In this document: in pieces, positions 46,897-55,571 of the stretch
How the letters are laid out: each line of letters opens with the position of its first letter
Numbering within the stretch: position 1 is the stretch's first letter
Source of the DNA: Sphingomonas sp. PL-96
GTDB lineage: Bacteria; Pseudomonadota; Alphaproteobacteria; Sphingomonadales; Sphingomonadaceae
NCBI RefSeq assembly: GCF_020707215.1
Contig: NZ_JAJFET010000001.1
Coordinates: forward strand, 992,001 to 1,056,000
DNA: 64,000 nt
Direction: 5' to 3'
Position numbers and translations under genes: made by a program
The notes under the pieces: model-generated
What the model saw: the letters and a program-made list of their open reading frames with translations, nothing else
What the model was told of the DNA's origin: nothing
Database searches by the model: none

Positions 46897-46928
46897 GGGG
46901 CACTGGCGGCAGACCCGCCCAGTGCCCC
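46897..46928. repeat. Hairpin downstream of the DUF4062 gene
   Basis: GGGGCACTGG (46897-46906) and CCAGTGCCCC (46919-46928) form a perfect 10-bp stem with a 12-nt loop, 24 nt after the DUF4062 stop on the minus strand. No U tract follows. It may terminate or stabilise the transcript, or be part of an attachment site. Confidence 0.5.
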
Positions 46929-46952
46929 GTCGCCTCAGCGTCGAGATGCCCT

Positions 46953-47732
46953 TTACGCGGACGCAGCTTTCTTCAAGAACTCGGCGATCTCGATCTCTTT
47001 TGATTTCGAAAACACCCATCCACCCAAGGTCGCATTGAACCTGCCGCCTAGCCCCTTCAGATCATCTTTGATCGGTTTCGTATCGCCCTTCACGACGAAT
47101 GACTTAACCTGACCATCCTTTTCATAGTCTTCCATGTACAGCTTGCCGGACTTGGCAATCGCCGTGATAGACTTAACGCGATCCCGCACCTCCTTTGGAG
47201 TTGCAGTCGGCGTAGCGTTTCCGCTCATGTAATTTCTGACATTAATGGATAGCTGGTTGAAGAGCTGTTCCCGGAAATCGGCGAGATTTGCATAGGCGCC
47301 GGTCAGGCCAATTTTCTGCATACGCTTCTCGAACTCTTTAAGTCCCTTATATTGATCGATATCAAGCTTGGTTGGATCAATACTACGCGACGAGAAGTAG
47401 AGCATAACCGGCTTGCTGTTTTTAATGAACCAGTCGATCTCTTCGGCGGTTCCGCTTTCGCTCGCGCCAGTAGGAGACCCCAAGCGCGTCCAAAAAACAC
47501 CGATCGCCATATCACACGTCGTGACCATCTGATCGTTTATCACGCCCTGAGCTCGGTCACCCATCAACGGAGCCGAATGCGTCTCCCATTTTACGGGTAA
47601 AAGAACCACTTTGGATGTTTCAGAGTTGGTGTTGTTCCAGCGCGCGATGACTTCAGGGATCGCCTGCCGCTCCTCGTCGACATCGCCTGGGCTGGCAATC
47701 AAGATCTTTAGAACTTTAGCATCGAACGCCAC
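46953..47732 (-). CDS. DUF4062 (TIR-like) protein, cargo of the insertion
   Basis: A protein of about 259 residues. The N-terminal 170 residues match DUF4062, a TIR-like fold: VLKILIASPGDVDEERQAI, then DMAIGVFWTRLGSPTG and AEEIDWFIKNSKPVMLYFS. The C-terminal about 60 residues (KSFVVKGDTKPIKDDLKGLGG then FNATLGGWVFSKSKE) resemble a small domain found in many mobile-element proteins. GTG 47732 with AGGGGA upstream starts right at the domain; the frame is open to 47810. Codon use and base composition are unlike the neighbours, pointing to transfer. DUF4062 often occurs in bacterial immune proteins, but a defence role here is only inferred. Confidence 0.72.
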   Translation of the reverse strand: MAFDAKVLKILIASPGDVDEERQAIPEVIARWNNTNSETSKVVLLPVKWETHSAPLMGDRAQGVINDQMVTTCDMAIGVFWTRLGSPTGASESGTAEEIDWFIKNSKPVMLYFSSRSIDPTKLDIDQYKGLKEFEKRMQKIGLTGAYANLADFREQLFNQLSINVRNYMSGNATPTATPKEVRDRVKSITAIAKSGKLYMEDYEKDGQVKSFVVKGDTKPIKDDLKGLGGRFNATLGGWVFSKSKEIEIAEFLKKAASA

Positions 47733-47837
47733 TTCAACATCCCCTGATTTAGTTAACACGCCATGTAGTTCGGTATCCTTGGCGTTTTGATAGATGGCGA
47801 GATGCAGCACGCGAAGTCAATGCTTGCATATTGGCAC

Positions 47838-47851
47838 TACACAACCGTGTA
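47838..47851. repeat. Border palindrome of the insertion (left side)
   Basis: TACAC-AACC-GTGTA, a perfect 5-4-5 inverted repeat immediately next to the junction with the 5' gene fragment. Its sequence differs from the palindrome at the other border. Confidence 0.45.
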
Positions 47852-47854
47852 TGC

Positions 47855-48076
47855 GTGGTCGCAGCCGTTGTATGGATTAACCGAGCGATCGAAGCCGATG
47901 TCCGGCGAGCGATTATAGCTGAGGATCGTGCGCGGTGTGAGCAGCGCGACGCTGGTCCGCACGGGCGGCGGAGCGCCGTCGACCGCCTCCTGCGCGTCGA
48001 GCCAGTCCCCATCGGCCTCGCGCTCGGGCAAGCCGAAGCGAGTGCTGGTTCGGTTCAGAGTTGCGCCACGAGCCAT
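47855..48076 (-). pseudogene. PA0069-family radical SAM protein, 5' fragment
   Basis: ATG 48076 opens 74 codons that match the N-terminus of PA0069-type radical SAM proteins: RGATLNRTSTRFGLPER, then NRSPDIGFDRSVNPYNGCDH. C72 is the first Cys of the iron-sulfur motif. Just after CDH the frame enters the insertion and stops after five more residues (AYTVV). Together with the fragment at 45940-46782 it makes a protein of about 350 residues, the normal family length. Downstream moaB lies 45 nt away on the same strand. Confidence 0.88.
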
Positions 48077-48121
48077 GACGCAAGGAGAACATAAACGGAA
48101 CGCCGGATCAAGCCTGCTTGA

Positions 48122-48649
48122 TCAGCGCTCCCGCAGCCGCGGCATCAGCTCGACGAAGTTGCAGGGCGTATGCCGGCTGTCGAGCTGTGTGGCGAGAATC
48201 CCTTCCCAGCCGTCGCGCACCGCGCCGGTCGATCCGGGCAGCGCAAAGACATAGGTGCCGCGCGCGACGCAGGCGCAGGCGCGGGATTGCACGGTCGAGG
48301 TGCCGATCTTGGCGAAGCTCAGCCAGCGGAACAGTTCGCCGAAGCCGGGGATCATCTTGTCCGCGACTCGCTCGACGGCTTCGGGCGTGACGTCGCGGCC
48401 GGTCACGCCGGTTCCACCCGTCGTCACAATGCAGTCGATCGCCGGATCGTCGATCCAGCCGTGCAGCCGGCCGACGATCGCCGCAACATCGTCCGGCAGC
48501 AGCGCGCGGTCGGCAAGCGTGTGTCCGGCTTCCGTGAGCAGCGAGACCAGCGTGTCGCCGGAACGATCCTCCGCCAGCGTGCGCGTGTCCGATACCGTGA
48601 GGACAGCGATGCGGACCGGGATAAAGGTCCGCGCAGGATCAATTGGCAT
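48122..48649 (-). CDS. moaB: Molybdenum cofactor biosynthesis protein B
   Basis: A 175-residue MoaB/MogA-fold protein that acts on molybdopterin (adenylylation step). Motifs: [17 protein letters not shown], the substrate loop [19 protein letters not shown], and [18 protein letters not shown]-terminal [13 protein letters not shown] is typical. ATG 48649 is chosen; it overlaps the end of the lytic transglycosylase gene by 11 nt, so translation is likely coupled. Confidence 0.95.
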   Translation of the reverse strand: MPIDPARTFIPVRIAVLTVSDTRTLAEDRSGDTLVSLLTEAGHTLADRALLPDDVAAIVGRLHGWIDDPAIDCIVTTGGTGVTGRDVTPEAVERVADKMIPGFGELFRWLSFAKIGTSTVQSRACACVARGTYVFALPGSTGAVRDGWEGILATQLDSRHTPCNFVELMPRLRER

Positions 48650-50417
48650 GGGCGAAGGGCGACCGGCCGGCACTGCTGATCTTGACCGCGCCGCCACCCT
48701 TGGCGCCGGGGAACTTCGGCCACATGCCCTGCGCGAGCGCAGCGCGGCTGGCAGAGGCCTTGCCCTCCTGCTTTTCGTACATCCAGTAGTTGCGCAGCAC
48801 CGACATGACGTAGCCGCGCGTCTCCCAAAAAGGGATCGACTCGATGTAGAGCAGCGGATCGCCGCCGTCGTGCGCCTGCAGGTCCCAGGCCTGAACCGGG
48901 CTGGGTCCCGCATTGTAGGCGGCGATCACCTTGGGCAGCAGGCCGCCCGTCGCCTGCATGTCGCGCAGCTTTTCGAGATAGCTCTGCCCGACCTCGATGT
49001 TCGTGGAAGGCCGGGCCAGCGCCGAGCGATCAATGGTGACGCCGCGCGCACGGCCGAAGTCGCTGGCGGCAGCCGGCATGATCTGCATGAGGCCGAAGGC
49101 GCCGGCGGGACTCACGACCTGCGGGTTGAACTTTGATTCCTGCAGCGCGTGGGCATAGACCAGCGCCTTGTCGACCCGCCAACCGCCATCCGGAGTCCAG
49201 TCGGGCGCCGGATAGCGCGCCTCCATCACCGGCCGCGTACCCGCCGGGCCATTGTGGGAGAGCCAGAGCTGAGTCGCCGGAAGGTTCATGCTGCCCGCAA
49301 CTCGGGTCAGCGCGGCATAGTCGCCGGCGCCGCCGATCTTGGCCTGGTGGCGCAGCACCGTATCCGCCAGTGCGGTTTCGCCGATCTCCGCGAGGGCGGC
49401 GGCAACGCGGACGTTCGGCCGCCGCTCCAGCATCTGCCAATCCGCCGTCACGCGTTCCGGTGTCGACTTGCCGTCGATCATGCCAAGTGCCTGGCGGGCC
49501 AGCAGCCCGTAATAGGTCTCGCCATATTGCGCTGCGCTCTGCAGCCGCGGCTGCACGAGGTCGGGGCGACCGCAGGCGATGTCCGCGCGGGTCGCCCAAT
49601 ACAGGCCGGCGGAGCGCAGCTCGGTATCCGTTGCCCGGCGCGCGACGTCGCCGAACGCGACCTGGGCGGTTGCGCAGTCCTTCTGACGCCAGGCGGCAAG
49701 CCCCTGCGTCCAGTCCGCCTGCGCTGCCCACTCGCCCTGGCCCGCCTGGGCAAGCCGAGCGACCCGGCGCGCGTTGCCGTCGTCGCCGGCCACGAAATAG
49801 ATCCAGGCGACGCGCTGCTGCCATTCGGTCAGCGCCTCCGGCGTGAGTTCGCCCCCGCGCTGGTTGAGCAGCGCCTCGGCCGACGGACCGTCGTCGAGCT
49901 TCACGAAGGGCTTCATCGCCACCATCAGCTCGGCCGACACCTGATCGCTGCGGATCGCACGGGTGCGGACCCGCGTCGGCGCACCGTCGAACCAGGTAAG
50001 GCGCTGTTGCATCGGCAGGACGGGGAGCGACGAGGCCCCACGCAGCTCGGCCAGTCGCGCGAGCTGCGGCGCTTCCGGAAGCTCGGGAGCCTCGGCCAGG
50101 AGCGCGAGCAACGGGTCGAGCGCGACCTTGGGAGAGTTGTGCGCGGTATAGAGTTCGGCGCGGGCGATCGCGTGCAGCGGGCCAGGCTTCAGCGCATCGA
50201 GCTGCAGCTGCGCGTCCGCCCAGCGTTCTCCGCGGATCGCCTCGAAAATGGAGCGGTAGCTCGCCCGTTCCTCGGGCGTGAGCTGGCTTGGCACGCCCTC
50301 TGCCCGCAATTGTCGGGCGGTTCCGTGCGCCGGTATCCGGCCTTCGTCGACTTCGTCCGCATGCGCGGCAAGAGGTGTCGCCATCAGCATGGCGCCCATC
50401 GCGAGAGCGATCTTCAC
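48639..50417 (-). CDS. Soluble lytic murein transglycosylase (Slt-type)
   Basis: A 592-residue periplasmic enzyme cleaving peptidoglycan glycan strands to anhydro-muropeptides. Signal peptide [21 protein letters not shown] long helical superhelix (residues about 50-400, TPR/SEL-like) precedes the GEWL-type catalytic domain: the catalytic Glu is E427 in [14 protein letters not shown], followed by [13 protein letters not shown] and [12 protein letters not shown]. This is the Slt70 layout. Start ATG 50417 overlaps the upstream UDG-like gene by 4 nt. Confidence 0.94.
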   Translation of the reverse strand: MKIALAMGAMLMATPLAAHADEVDEGRIPAHGTARQLRAEGVPSQLTPEERASYRSIFEAIRGERWADAQLQLDALKPGPLHAIARAELYTAHNSPKVALDPLLALLAEAPELPEAPQLARLAELRGASSLPVLPMQQRLTWFDGAPTRVRTRAIRSDQVSAELMVAMKPFVKLDDGPSAEALLNQRGGELTPEALTEWQQRVAWIYFVAGDDGNARRVARLAQAGQGEWAAQADWTQGLAAWRQKDCATAQVAFGDVARRATDTELRSAGLYWATRADIACGRPDLVQPRLQSAAQYGETYYGLLARQALGMIDGKSTPERVTADWQMLERRPNVRVAAALAEIGETALADTVLRHQAKIGGAGDYAALTRVAGSMNLPATQLWLSHNGPAGTRPVMEARYPAPDWTPDGGWRVDKALVYAHALQESKFNPQVVSPAGAFGLMQIMPAAASDFGRARGVTIDRSALARPSTNIEVGQSYLEKLRDMQATGGLLPKVIAAYNAGPSPVQAWDLQAHDGGDPLLYIESIPFWETRGYVMSVLRNYWMYEKQEGKASASRAALAQGMWPKFPGAKGGGAVKISSAGRSPFAHAN

Positions 50418-51154
50418 GCGTCGTTTTCCTCAATCAGCGGCTGCAGGTCGCGCCAGGCTTCCGCCTTGCACATCGGTCGCTCCAACAACACCCGCGGGTG
50501 GTAGGTCGCGACCGCCTTGCATGCCGCATTGCCATGGTTGAGCGCGGACGAACAATCCCCGTTCGCCCCGCCGGCTGCCCCGAGCACGGCCCGGCTTGCC
50601 GTCTGTCCCAGCAGCAGCAGCCGCCGGGGTTGTACGATGTCGATCAGGTGGCGGGCGAGCGCCCCAAGCTCGCTGGCGCTTTCCCGCGGCACACGACCCG
50701 CAAGCGGCCGTGCGACGCAGACTGAGGCGAGCAGCACCTCCTCTGGCGCGACCCCGATCGCGGCCAGCATGCGCGCGAGCAGCCGGCCCTCGGCCCCCGA
50801 CAACAGCCGTCCGGCCGCCGCGTCGCAGTCTTCGGGAAGGTCCGTCAGCACCATCATCTTCGCGGTGGCGGGATCGCCGAACGGCCCCACGCGCTGCGCA
50901 GCCCATTTCGCGTCCGGTGCGGTGTCGCCCAGGCGGAAGGTGAGGAATGCCGCATAATCGATTGGATAGCCGGGCGCCGCCTCCGGCTCGGGAGCGGGTG
51001 CCGCAGCCAGGGTGACGGCAGCCGGGACTCGCTCCTGGGGAACCAACCAATCGCGCGGCAGTTCGTCCACCAGCGTGTCCACGCCCGCCTCGACCCACCA
51101 GTCGAGGGTGCTTGCCGCGGCGTTTCGCCAGTCCAGATGCTGATCGGCCCCCAT
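50414..51154 (-). CDS. Uracil-DNA glycosylase superfamily protein
   Basis: A 246-residue protein with an extended N-terminus (residues 1-75, DWRNAAASTLDWWVEAGVDTL) and a UDG-superfamily core. The core has MVLTDLPEDCDAAAGRLLSG in place of the motif A (GEAPG-type) loop, LLASVCVARPL, QPRRLLLLGQTASRAVLG and the C-terminal motif B TYHPRVLLER with its His. The motif A region departs from active type 4 UDGs, so activity on uracil is uncertain. It begins the minus-strand unit UDG-like, slt, moaB, with 4-nt and 11-nt overlaps, and is divergent from ETF-QO. Confidence 0.82.
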   Translation of the reverse strand: MGADQHLDWRNAAASTLDWWVEAGVDTLVDELPRDWLVPQERVPAAVTLAAAPAPEPEAAPGYPIDYAAFLTFRLGDTAPDAKWAAQRVGPFGDPATAKMMVLTDLPEDCDAAAGRLLSGAEGRLLARMLAAIGVAPEEVLLASVCVARPLAGRVPRESASELGALARHLIDIVQPRRLLLLGQTASRAVLGAAGGANGDCSSALNHGNAACKAVATYHPRVLLERPMCKAEAWRDLQPLIEENDA

Positions 51155-51270
51155 CGCGCTATATAGGGCACCGGGTTGACGCCGCGGTCAATCTGAATGA
51201 ATTCCGCCACCGACAAGGCGTTGCAGGTGCGCGACGACACGGTGCCGCGGCGAAACGGGAGTTGGAGTGC

Positions 51271-52932
51271 ATGAGCGAGCGGGAATCGATGCCCTATGAC
51301 GTCGTGATCGTCGGCGCGGGCCCCGCAGGCTTGTCCGCGGCGATCCGGCTGAAGCAGCTGGCGAACGACGCGGGCCGCGAGATCGCAGTCTGCGTGTTGG
51401 AAAAGGGCTCGGAGGTCGGTGCCCATATCCTGTCGGGGGCGGTGATCGATCCGCGCGCGCTGGACGAGCTGCTGCCGGACTGGCGCGAGCAGGGCTGCCC
51501 GCTGGCCGAGGTGCCGGTGACGGAGAACCACCACTGGATCCTGAACGCGACCGGCAAGACGGAGATGCCGCATGCCGCGCTGCCGCCGTTCATGTCCAAC
51601 GAGGGCACCTACACCGGATCACTCGGCAGCCTGTGCCGCTGGCTGGCCGAGCAGGCCGAGGGACTGGGCGTCGAGATCTTCCCGGGCTTTGCCGCAGCCG
51701 AAGTGCTGTACCATGATGATGGTTCGGTGAAGGGCGTGGCGACCGGCGACATGGGCGTGGCACGCGACGGCACCCGCAAGCCGGACTGGCAGCCGGGCCT
51801 GGAGCTCCATGCGAAGTACACCTTCTTTGCCGAAGGCGTGCGCGGGCATCTCAGCAAGCAGATCATCCGCACCTTTGACCTGGCGCGAGATTCGCAGCCC
51901 CAGGTCTATGGCATCGGCATCAAGGAATTGTGGGACATCGCGCCCGACAAGCATGTGCCCGGCCGGGTGATCCACACCCAGGGCTGGCCGCTGTCGGAAA
52001 CCCGCGGCACCAACGGCGGCGGGTTCCTCTACCACCAGGCGAATGGGCAGGTCGCTTTGGGCCTGGTCACCTGGCTCAACTATGCCAACCCGTACCTCTC
52101 GCCGTTTCACGAGATGCAGCGCTGGAAGACCCACCCCGAGATCGCAAAGATCCTGGAGGGCGGCAAGCGCGTCTCCTATGGCGCACGCGCGATCAACGAC
52201 GGCGGCTGGCAGTCGGTGCCCAAGCTCGTCTTCCCGGGCGGGGCGCTGATCGGCTGCTCCGCCGGGTTCGTGAACGTGCCGCGGATCAAGGGCACCCATA
52301 CCGCTATGAAGACCGGCATGCTCGCTGCCGAAGCGGCGTTTCAGGCGGTGACCGCCGACCGTGGCGGAGACACGCTCGACGCCTATGCGCAGGCCTATGA
52401 AACAAGCTGGGTCTATGAGGAGCTGCGCAAGGTCCGCAACGTGGTGCCGCTGGTAAAGAAGTTCGGCGACTTCGTGGGCTCGGGCCTGTCCGGCGTCACC
52501 ATGTGGGCCGAGCATTGGGGCATCCGCATGCCCTTCACCATGAAGCACCATCCCGATCACGAAAGCCTGTGGCGCAAGGACCAGGTGCAACCGATTGCCT
52601 ATCCCAAGCCGGACGGGAGGCTGACCTTCGATCGCCTCTCCTCGGTGTTCCTGTCGAACACCAATCATGAGGAGGACCAGCCGGTCCACCTGACGTTGCG
52701 CGATCCGGACATTCCGATCGACTATGACCTGCCGATGTTCGACGAGCCGGCGCAGCGGTATTGCCCGGCCGGGGTCTATGAGGTGGTGGAAACCGAGAGC
52801 GCGAAGCCGCGCTTCGTGATCAACGCGCAGAACTGCGTCCACTGCAAGACCTGTGACATCAAGGACCCGACCCAGAACATCAACTGGGTGGTGCCCGAGG
52901 GCGGGGGAGGGCCGAACTATCCGAACATGTAA
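51271..52932 (+). CDS. Electron transfer flavoprotein-ubiquinone oxidoreductase
   Basis: A 553-residue membrane-associated FAD and [4Fe-4S] protein passing electrons from ETF to ubiquinone, used in fatty acid and amino acid oxidation. The FAD loop is VVIVGAGPAGLSAAIRLK; the ubiquinone-binding region around TRGTNGGGFLYHQ and IKGTHTAMKTGMLAAE is conserved; the cluster Cys lie in RYCPAGVYE and INAQNCVHCKTCDIKDP near the end. ATG 51271 has GGAG upstream; the earlier open frame is noncoding. Confidence 0.98.
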   Translation: MSERESMPYDVVIVGAGPAGLSAAIRLKQLANDAGREIAVCVLEKGSEVGAHILSGAVIDPRALDELLPDWREQGCPLAEVPVTENHHWILNATGKTEMPHAALPPFMSNEGTYTGSLGSLCRWLAEQAEGLGVEIFPGFAAAEVLYHDDGSVKGVATGDMGVARDGTRKPDWQPGLELHAKYTFFAEGVRGHLSKQIIRTFDLARDSQPQVYGIGIKELWDIAPDKHVPGRVIHTQGWPLSETRGTNGGGFLYHQANGQVALGLVTWLNYANPYLSPFHEMQRWKTHPEIAKILEGGKRVSYGARAINDGGWQSVPKLVFPGGALIGCSAGFVNVPRIKGTHTAMKTGMLAAEAAFQAVTADRGGDTLDAYAQAYETSWVYEELRKVRNVVPLVKKFGDFVGSGLSGVTMWAEHWGIRMPFTMKHHPDHESLWRKDQVQPIAYPKPDGRLTFDRLSSVFLSNTNHEEDQPVHLTLRDPDIPIDYDLPMFDEPAQRYCPAGVYEVVETESAKPRFVINAQNCVHCKTCDIKDPTQNINWVVPEGGGGPNYPNM

Positions 52933-54547
52933 GGGCCTGCTCGTCGCAGCGGTCGCGTCGGGAGCGCTGTTCGGAACCTCGCCAGCCGCAGCAGGCGGGG
53001 ACAATCTGCCGGCGTACGTCCGCGCGCGTGCAGCGGATGCGGACGGCGCCGTCGACACGGCGGCGCGCTATTATGCGCTTGCTCTGGCTGCGCGCCCGAC
53101 CAGCGAAGTGGTCGCGATCCGCGCCTACCGCGAGGGTCTGGCGAGCGGCGACATGGCGCTCGCCCGCCGATCGCTGGCGGTTCTGGAACAGGCAGGCGTG
53201 GCGCCGCCGGACGCAGCGGTCCTGGCGTTCGCGGACGCGCTGGCCGCCGGCGACCGCGACCGTGCCGGGCGGGCGCTGGAAAGCCTGGGCGAGGGCCCGC
53301 TCGATTTCCTCCAGCCGGTCCTCGCCGCCTGGCTCGCGGTGGATGCGGGGGATGCCGCGACGGCGCTTGGGTTGCAGGACGAGGAAGGGGACGCGCTCGA
53401 CCGGCGCTACGCGTCCGAAAACCACGCGCTGATCCTGCTCGCAACCGGCCGTACTGCCGAGGGGTTGGCCGCGGTTCGGGCGCAACTGGGCGCGCTGGAT
53501 CCCGACCCGCAGTTTCGCATGGCTGCGGCGTCGCTGCTGGCAGGGCGCGGCAAGCGCGATGCGGCGCAGACGCTGCTGGCGGGCGAGGATCCGGTGGTGT
53601 CGCTCTACCGCGCGCGACTGGGTCGTGGTGCCAAGGGCAACGCGCGCTTCGGCGCGTCCCGTTTCCTGGTGCGTGTTGCGAGGGATCTCGCTTCGGGCGA
53701 AACAGCGCCGCTGGCAATCACGCTGGCGCGTTCGGCGCTGATCCTCGACCGCGGCTATGATCGCGCCAGGATCGAGCTGGCAGATGCGCTGCTGTCCGAA
53801 GGGGCCGGTCCGAAGGCGCGGATGGCACTGGCCGGAGTTTCACCGGATAGCCCCTTTGCGCGCGAGGCCCGCGGCGCGGAGATCGCGGTGCTCGCACAGG
53901 ATGGCCAGGAAGACGCGGCCATCCAGGCAGCCACTGCACTCTCCGCAAGCAAGGGGGCGAGCGGCGAGGATGCCCGGCTGCTCGGCGACCTGCTGGCCGA
54001 GCAGGCGCGCTTCGCGGAAGCAGCGACCGCGTATCACACTGCGATCGAGCGCGAGGGAGAGCCCGCCGACTGGACGCTGCTGCTCAAGCAGGGCGCTGCC
54101 CTGGAGCAGGCAGGACGCTGGAGTGATGCCGTGGCGGTGTTGCAGCAGGCGGTCCAGATTGCGCCGGCGGAGCCGCTTGCGCTCAACTACCTGGGCTATG
54201 CGCAGGTCGAGCGCGGCGAGAACCTTCCCGCCGCTACCGCCATGCTGGAACAGGCACATCGCCTCGCGCCAGAGGATCCGAACATCGCCGACTCGCTTGG
54301 CTGGGCCTATTATCGTCAGGGTAGCCCTGCCCGGGCACTGCCGCTGCTGGAGCAGGCGGCGCGGGCGGAGAATGTGAGCGGCACCGTGCAGGAGCATGTC
54401 GGTGACGTGCTGTGGCGGCTGGGGCGTCGCTATGAGGCGCGCTATGCCTGGTCGGCGGCGCAGCTCGATGCCGATGAGGCCATGGCGGTGAGGCTGACGG
54501 ATAAACTCGCGCGCGGTCTGTCTGCGGTCGAGGGGCGAGGCGCATGA
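52853..54547 (+). CDS. TPR-repeat periplasmic protein, start uncertain
   Basis: A TPR-rich protein with a signal-like stretch (GLLVAAVASGALFGTSPAAAG) and mature helical repeats; clear TPR units are LNYLGYAQVERGENLPAATAML and IADSLGWAYYRQGSPARALPLL near the C-terminus. Its role is unknown; such proteins scaffold envelope complexes. The start is odd: no ATG, GTG or TTG lies just before the signal peptide. The nearest standard start is GTG 52853, which gives a 26-residue basic leader and an 80-nt overlap with ETF-QO. A CTG at 52937 or a lost ATG is an alternative. Its stop overlaps ispE by 4 nt. Confidence 0.8.
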   Translation: MTSRTRPRTSTGWCPRAGEGRTIRTCKGLLVAAVASGALFGTSPAAAGGDNLPAYVRARAADADGAVDTAARYYALALAARPTSEVVAIRAYREGLASGDMALARRSLAVLEQAGVAPPDAAVLAFADALAAGDRDRAGRALESLGEGPLDFLQPVLAAWLAVDAGDAATALGLQDEEGDALDRRYASENHALILLATGRTAEGLAAVRAQLGALDPDPQFRMAAASLLAGRGKRDAAQTLLAGEDPVVSLYRARLGRGAKGNARFGASRFLVRVARDLASGETAPLAITLARSALILDRGYDRARIELADALLSEGAGPKARMALAGVSPDSPFAREARGAEIAVLAQDGQEDAAIQAATALSASKGASGEDARLLGDLLAEQARFAEAATAYHTAIEREGEPADWTLLLKQGAALEQAGRWSDAVAVLQQAVQIAPAEPLALNYLGYAQVERGENLPAATAMLEQAHRLAPEDPNIADSLGWAYYRQGSPARALPLLEQAARAENVSGTVQEHVGDVLWRLGRRYEARYAWSAAQLDADEAMAVRLTDKLARGLSAVEGRGA

Positions 54548-55374
54548 TCCAGGAGATTGCCCGCGCGAAGCTCAACCTTGCCCTGCACGTGCGCCACCGG
54601 CGGCCTGACGGCTACCACGCGCTGGAGACCTTGTTCGCGTTCGTGCGCGATGGCGATCTGCTGGCGCTGTCGGATGCGGAAGAGGATAGCTTCGCCATCA
54701 CCGGTCCGTTCGCAGCGACGCTGCTGGCAGAGGGCGACAACCTCGTCACCCGGGCGCGAGACCGGTTTCGTGCCGTGTTCCCGGACCAGCGTCCGTGTGC
54801 GATCCGCCTCGACAAGCAGCTTCCGGTCGCGTCGGGGATCGGCGGCGGGTCGGCTGATGCGGCAGCTGCCCTCCGCGCGATGGCGACGCGCGCGAACGTG
54901 CCGCACGATCATCCCGACCTGCTTGCCTGTGCCGACGGGCTCGGATCCGATGTACCCGCCTGCCTGTTGAGCCGCACGGCTGTCGGCCGCGGCCGCGGCG
55001 AGGAACTGATGCCCGTGGACGGACTGGCCGGTACCCCGGTCCTGCTCGTGAACCCTGGGGTGGGCGTTTCGACCGCGGCGGTGTTCGGGCGCTGGGACGG
55101 GGTGGATCGGGGGGCGATCGGCTCGGGCGATATGCTCGAGGTTGCTCGATCCGGCCGCAACGACCTTGAGCCGCCGGCGCGATCGCTGGCGCCCGTGATC
55201 GACAGCGTGCTGACGGCGTTGAACGAGCAGTCTGGGACTCGCCTGGTCCGCATGTCTGGTTCCGGAGCGACCTGCTTCGCGCTGTTCGACGAGGAAGAGG
55301 CTCGTGCGACAGCGGCTGCTGCGATCCAGAAGGCTCAGCCGGGCTGGTGGTGTCTCGAAACGACACTGGTCTGA
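54544..55374 (+). CDS. ispE: 4-diphosphocytidyl-2-C-methyl-D-erythritol kinase
   Basis: A 276-residue GHMP kinase of the MEP isoprenoid pathway. The N-terminal AKLNLALHVRHRRPDGYHALETL carries the substrate-binding Lys and Asn, and the ATP loop is LPVASGIGGGSADAAAAL. GSDVPACLL and the C-terminal MSGSGATCFALF are conserved. Start ATG 54544 overlaps the TPR gene. About 197 nt of noncoding DNA follow, in which I recognise nothing. Confidence 0.97.
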   Translation: MIQEIARAKLNLALHVRHRRPDGYHALETLFAFVRDGDLLALSDAEEDSFAITGPFAATLLAEGDNLVTRARDRFRAVFPDQRPCAIRLDKQLPVASGIGGGSADAAAALRAMATRANVPHDHPDLLACADGLGSDVPACLLSRTAVGRGRGEELMPVDGLAGTPVLLVNPGVGVSTAAVFGRWDGVDRGAIGSGDMLEVARSGRNDLEPPARSLAPVIDSVLTALNEQSGTRLVRMSGSGATCFALFDEEEARATAAAAIQKAQPGWWCLETTLV

Positions 55375-55571
55375 CCCGGCAATCCCGAGACGGGACGGGT
55401 TCCTGGGCGCCGCCCCGGTTTCCCGCATTGCGGTTGCCCACGCTCTGCGGCCTAAGCGGAGCGCGGATCAGACGCCGAATGCGGACGTCCGTGGATGGCC
55501 CCTGCCGCGCGCAGGCGCCATCCTCCCGTCCGGGGGGTGACAGCCGGGCGATCCTGGGGCAGGTCGCTCCC

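Larger units (their letters stand above)
46777..47854. mobile_element. About 1.07-kb insertion splitting a radical SAM gene
   Basis: The DNA between the two halves of the PA0069-type gene is about 1.07 kb, AT-richer than its surroundings (one sampled 60-nt line, 47341-47400, is 42% GC) and carries a single recognisable gene, a DUF4062 protein. Removing it would rejoin the halves between CDH and GCIYC with no coding loss. No transposase or integrase gene, no convincing terminal inverted repeat and no clean target duplication were found; each border has a small palindrome (46801-46813 and 47838-47851). It looks like a non-autonomous cargo insertion. Exact ends are uncertain by several bases. 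Confidence 0.75.

Noticed and set aside
46777..47854. The insertion as an integron gene cassette with an attC site.
   Set aside because: The hairpin after the gene lacks the GTTRRRY and RYYYAAC core boxes, and no integron integrase or second cassette is present.
46777..47854. The insertion as a classical insertion sequence.
   Set aside because: No transposase gene, no matching terminal inverted repeats and no convincing target duplication could be found at the borders.
55375..55571. Possible structured RNA in the 197-nt gap before the N-formylglutamate amidohydrolase gene.
   Set aside because: Several short GC stems can be drawn, but none matches a known RNA family and none ends in a terminator.
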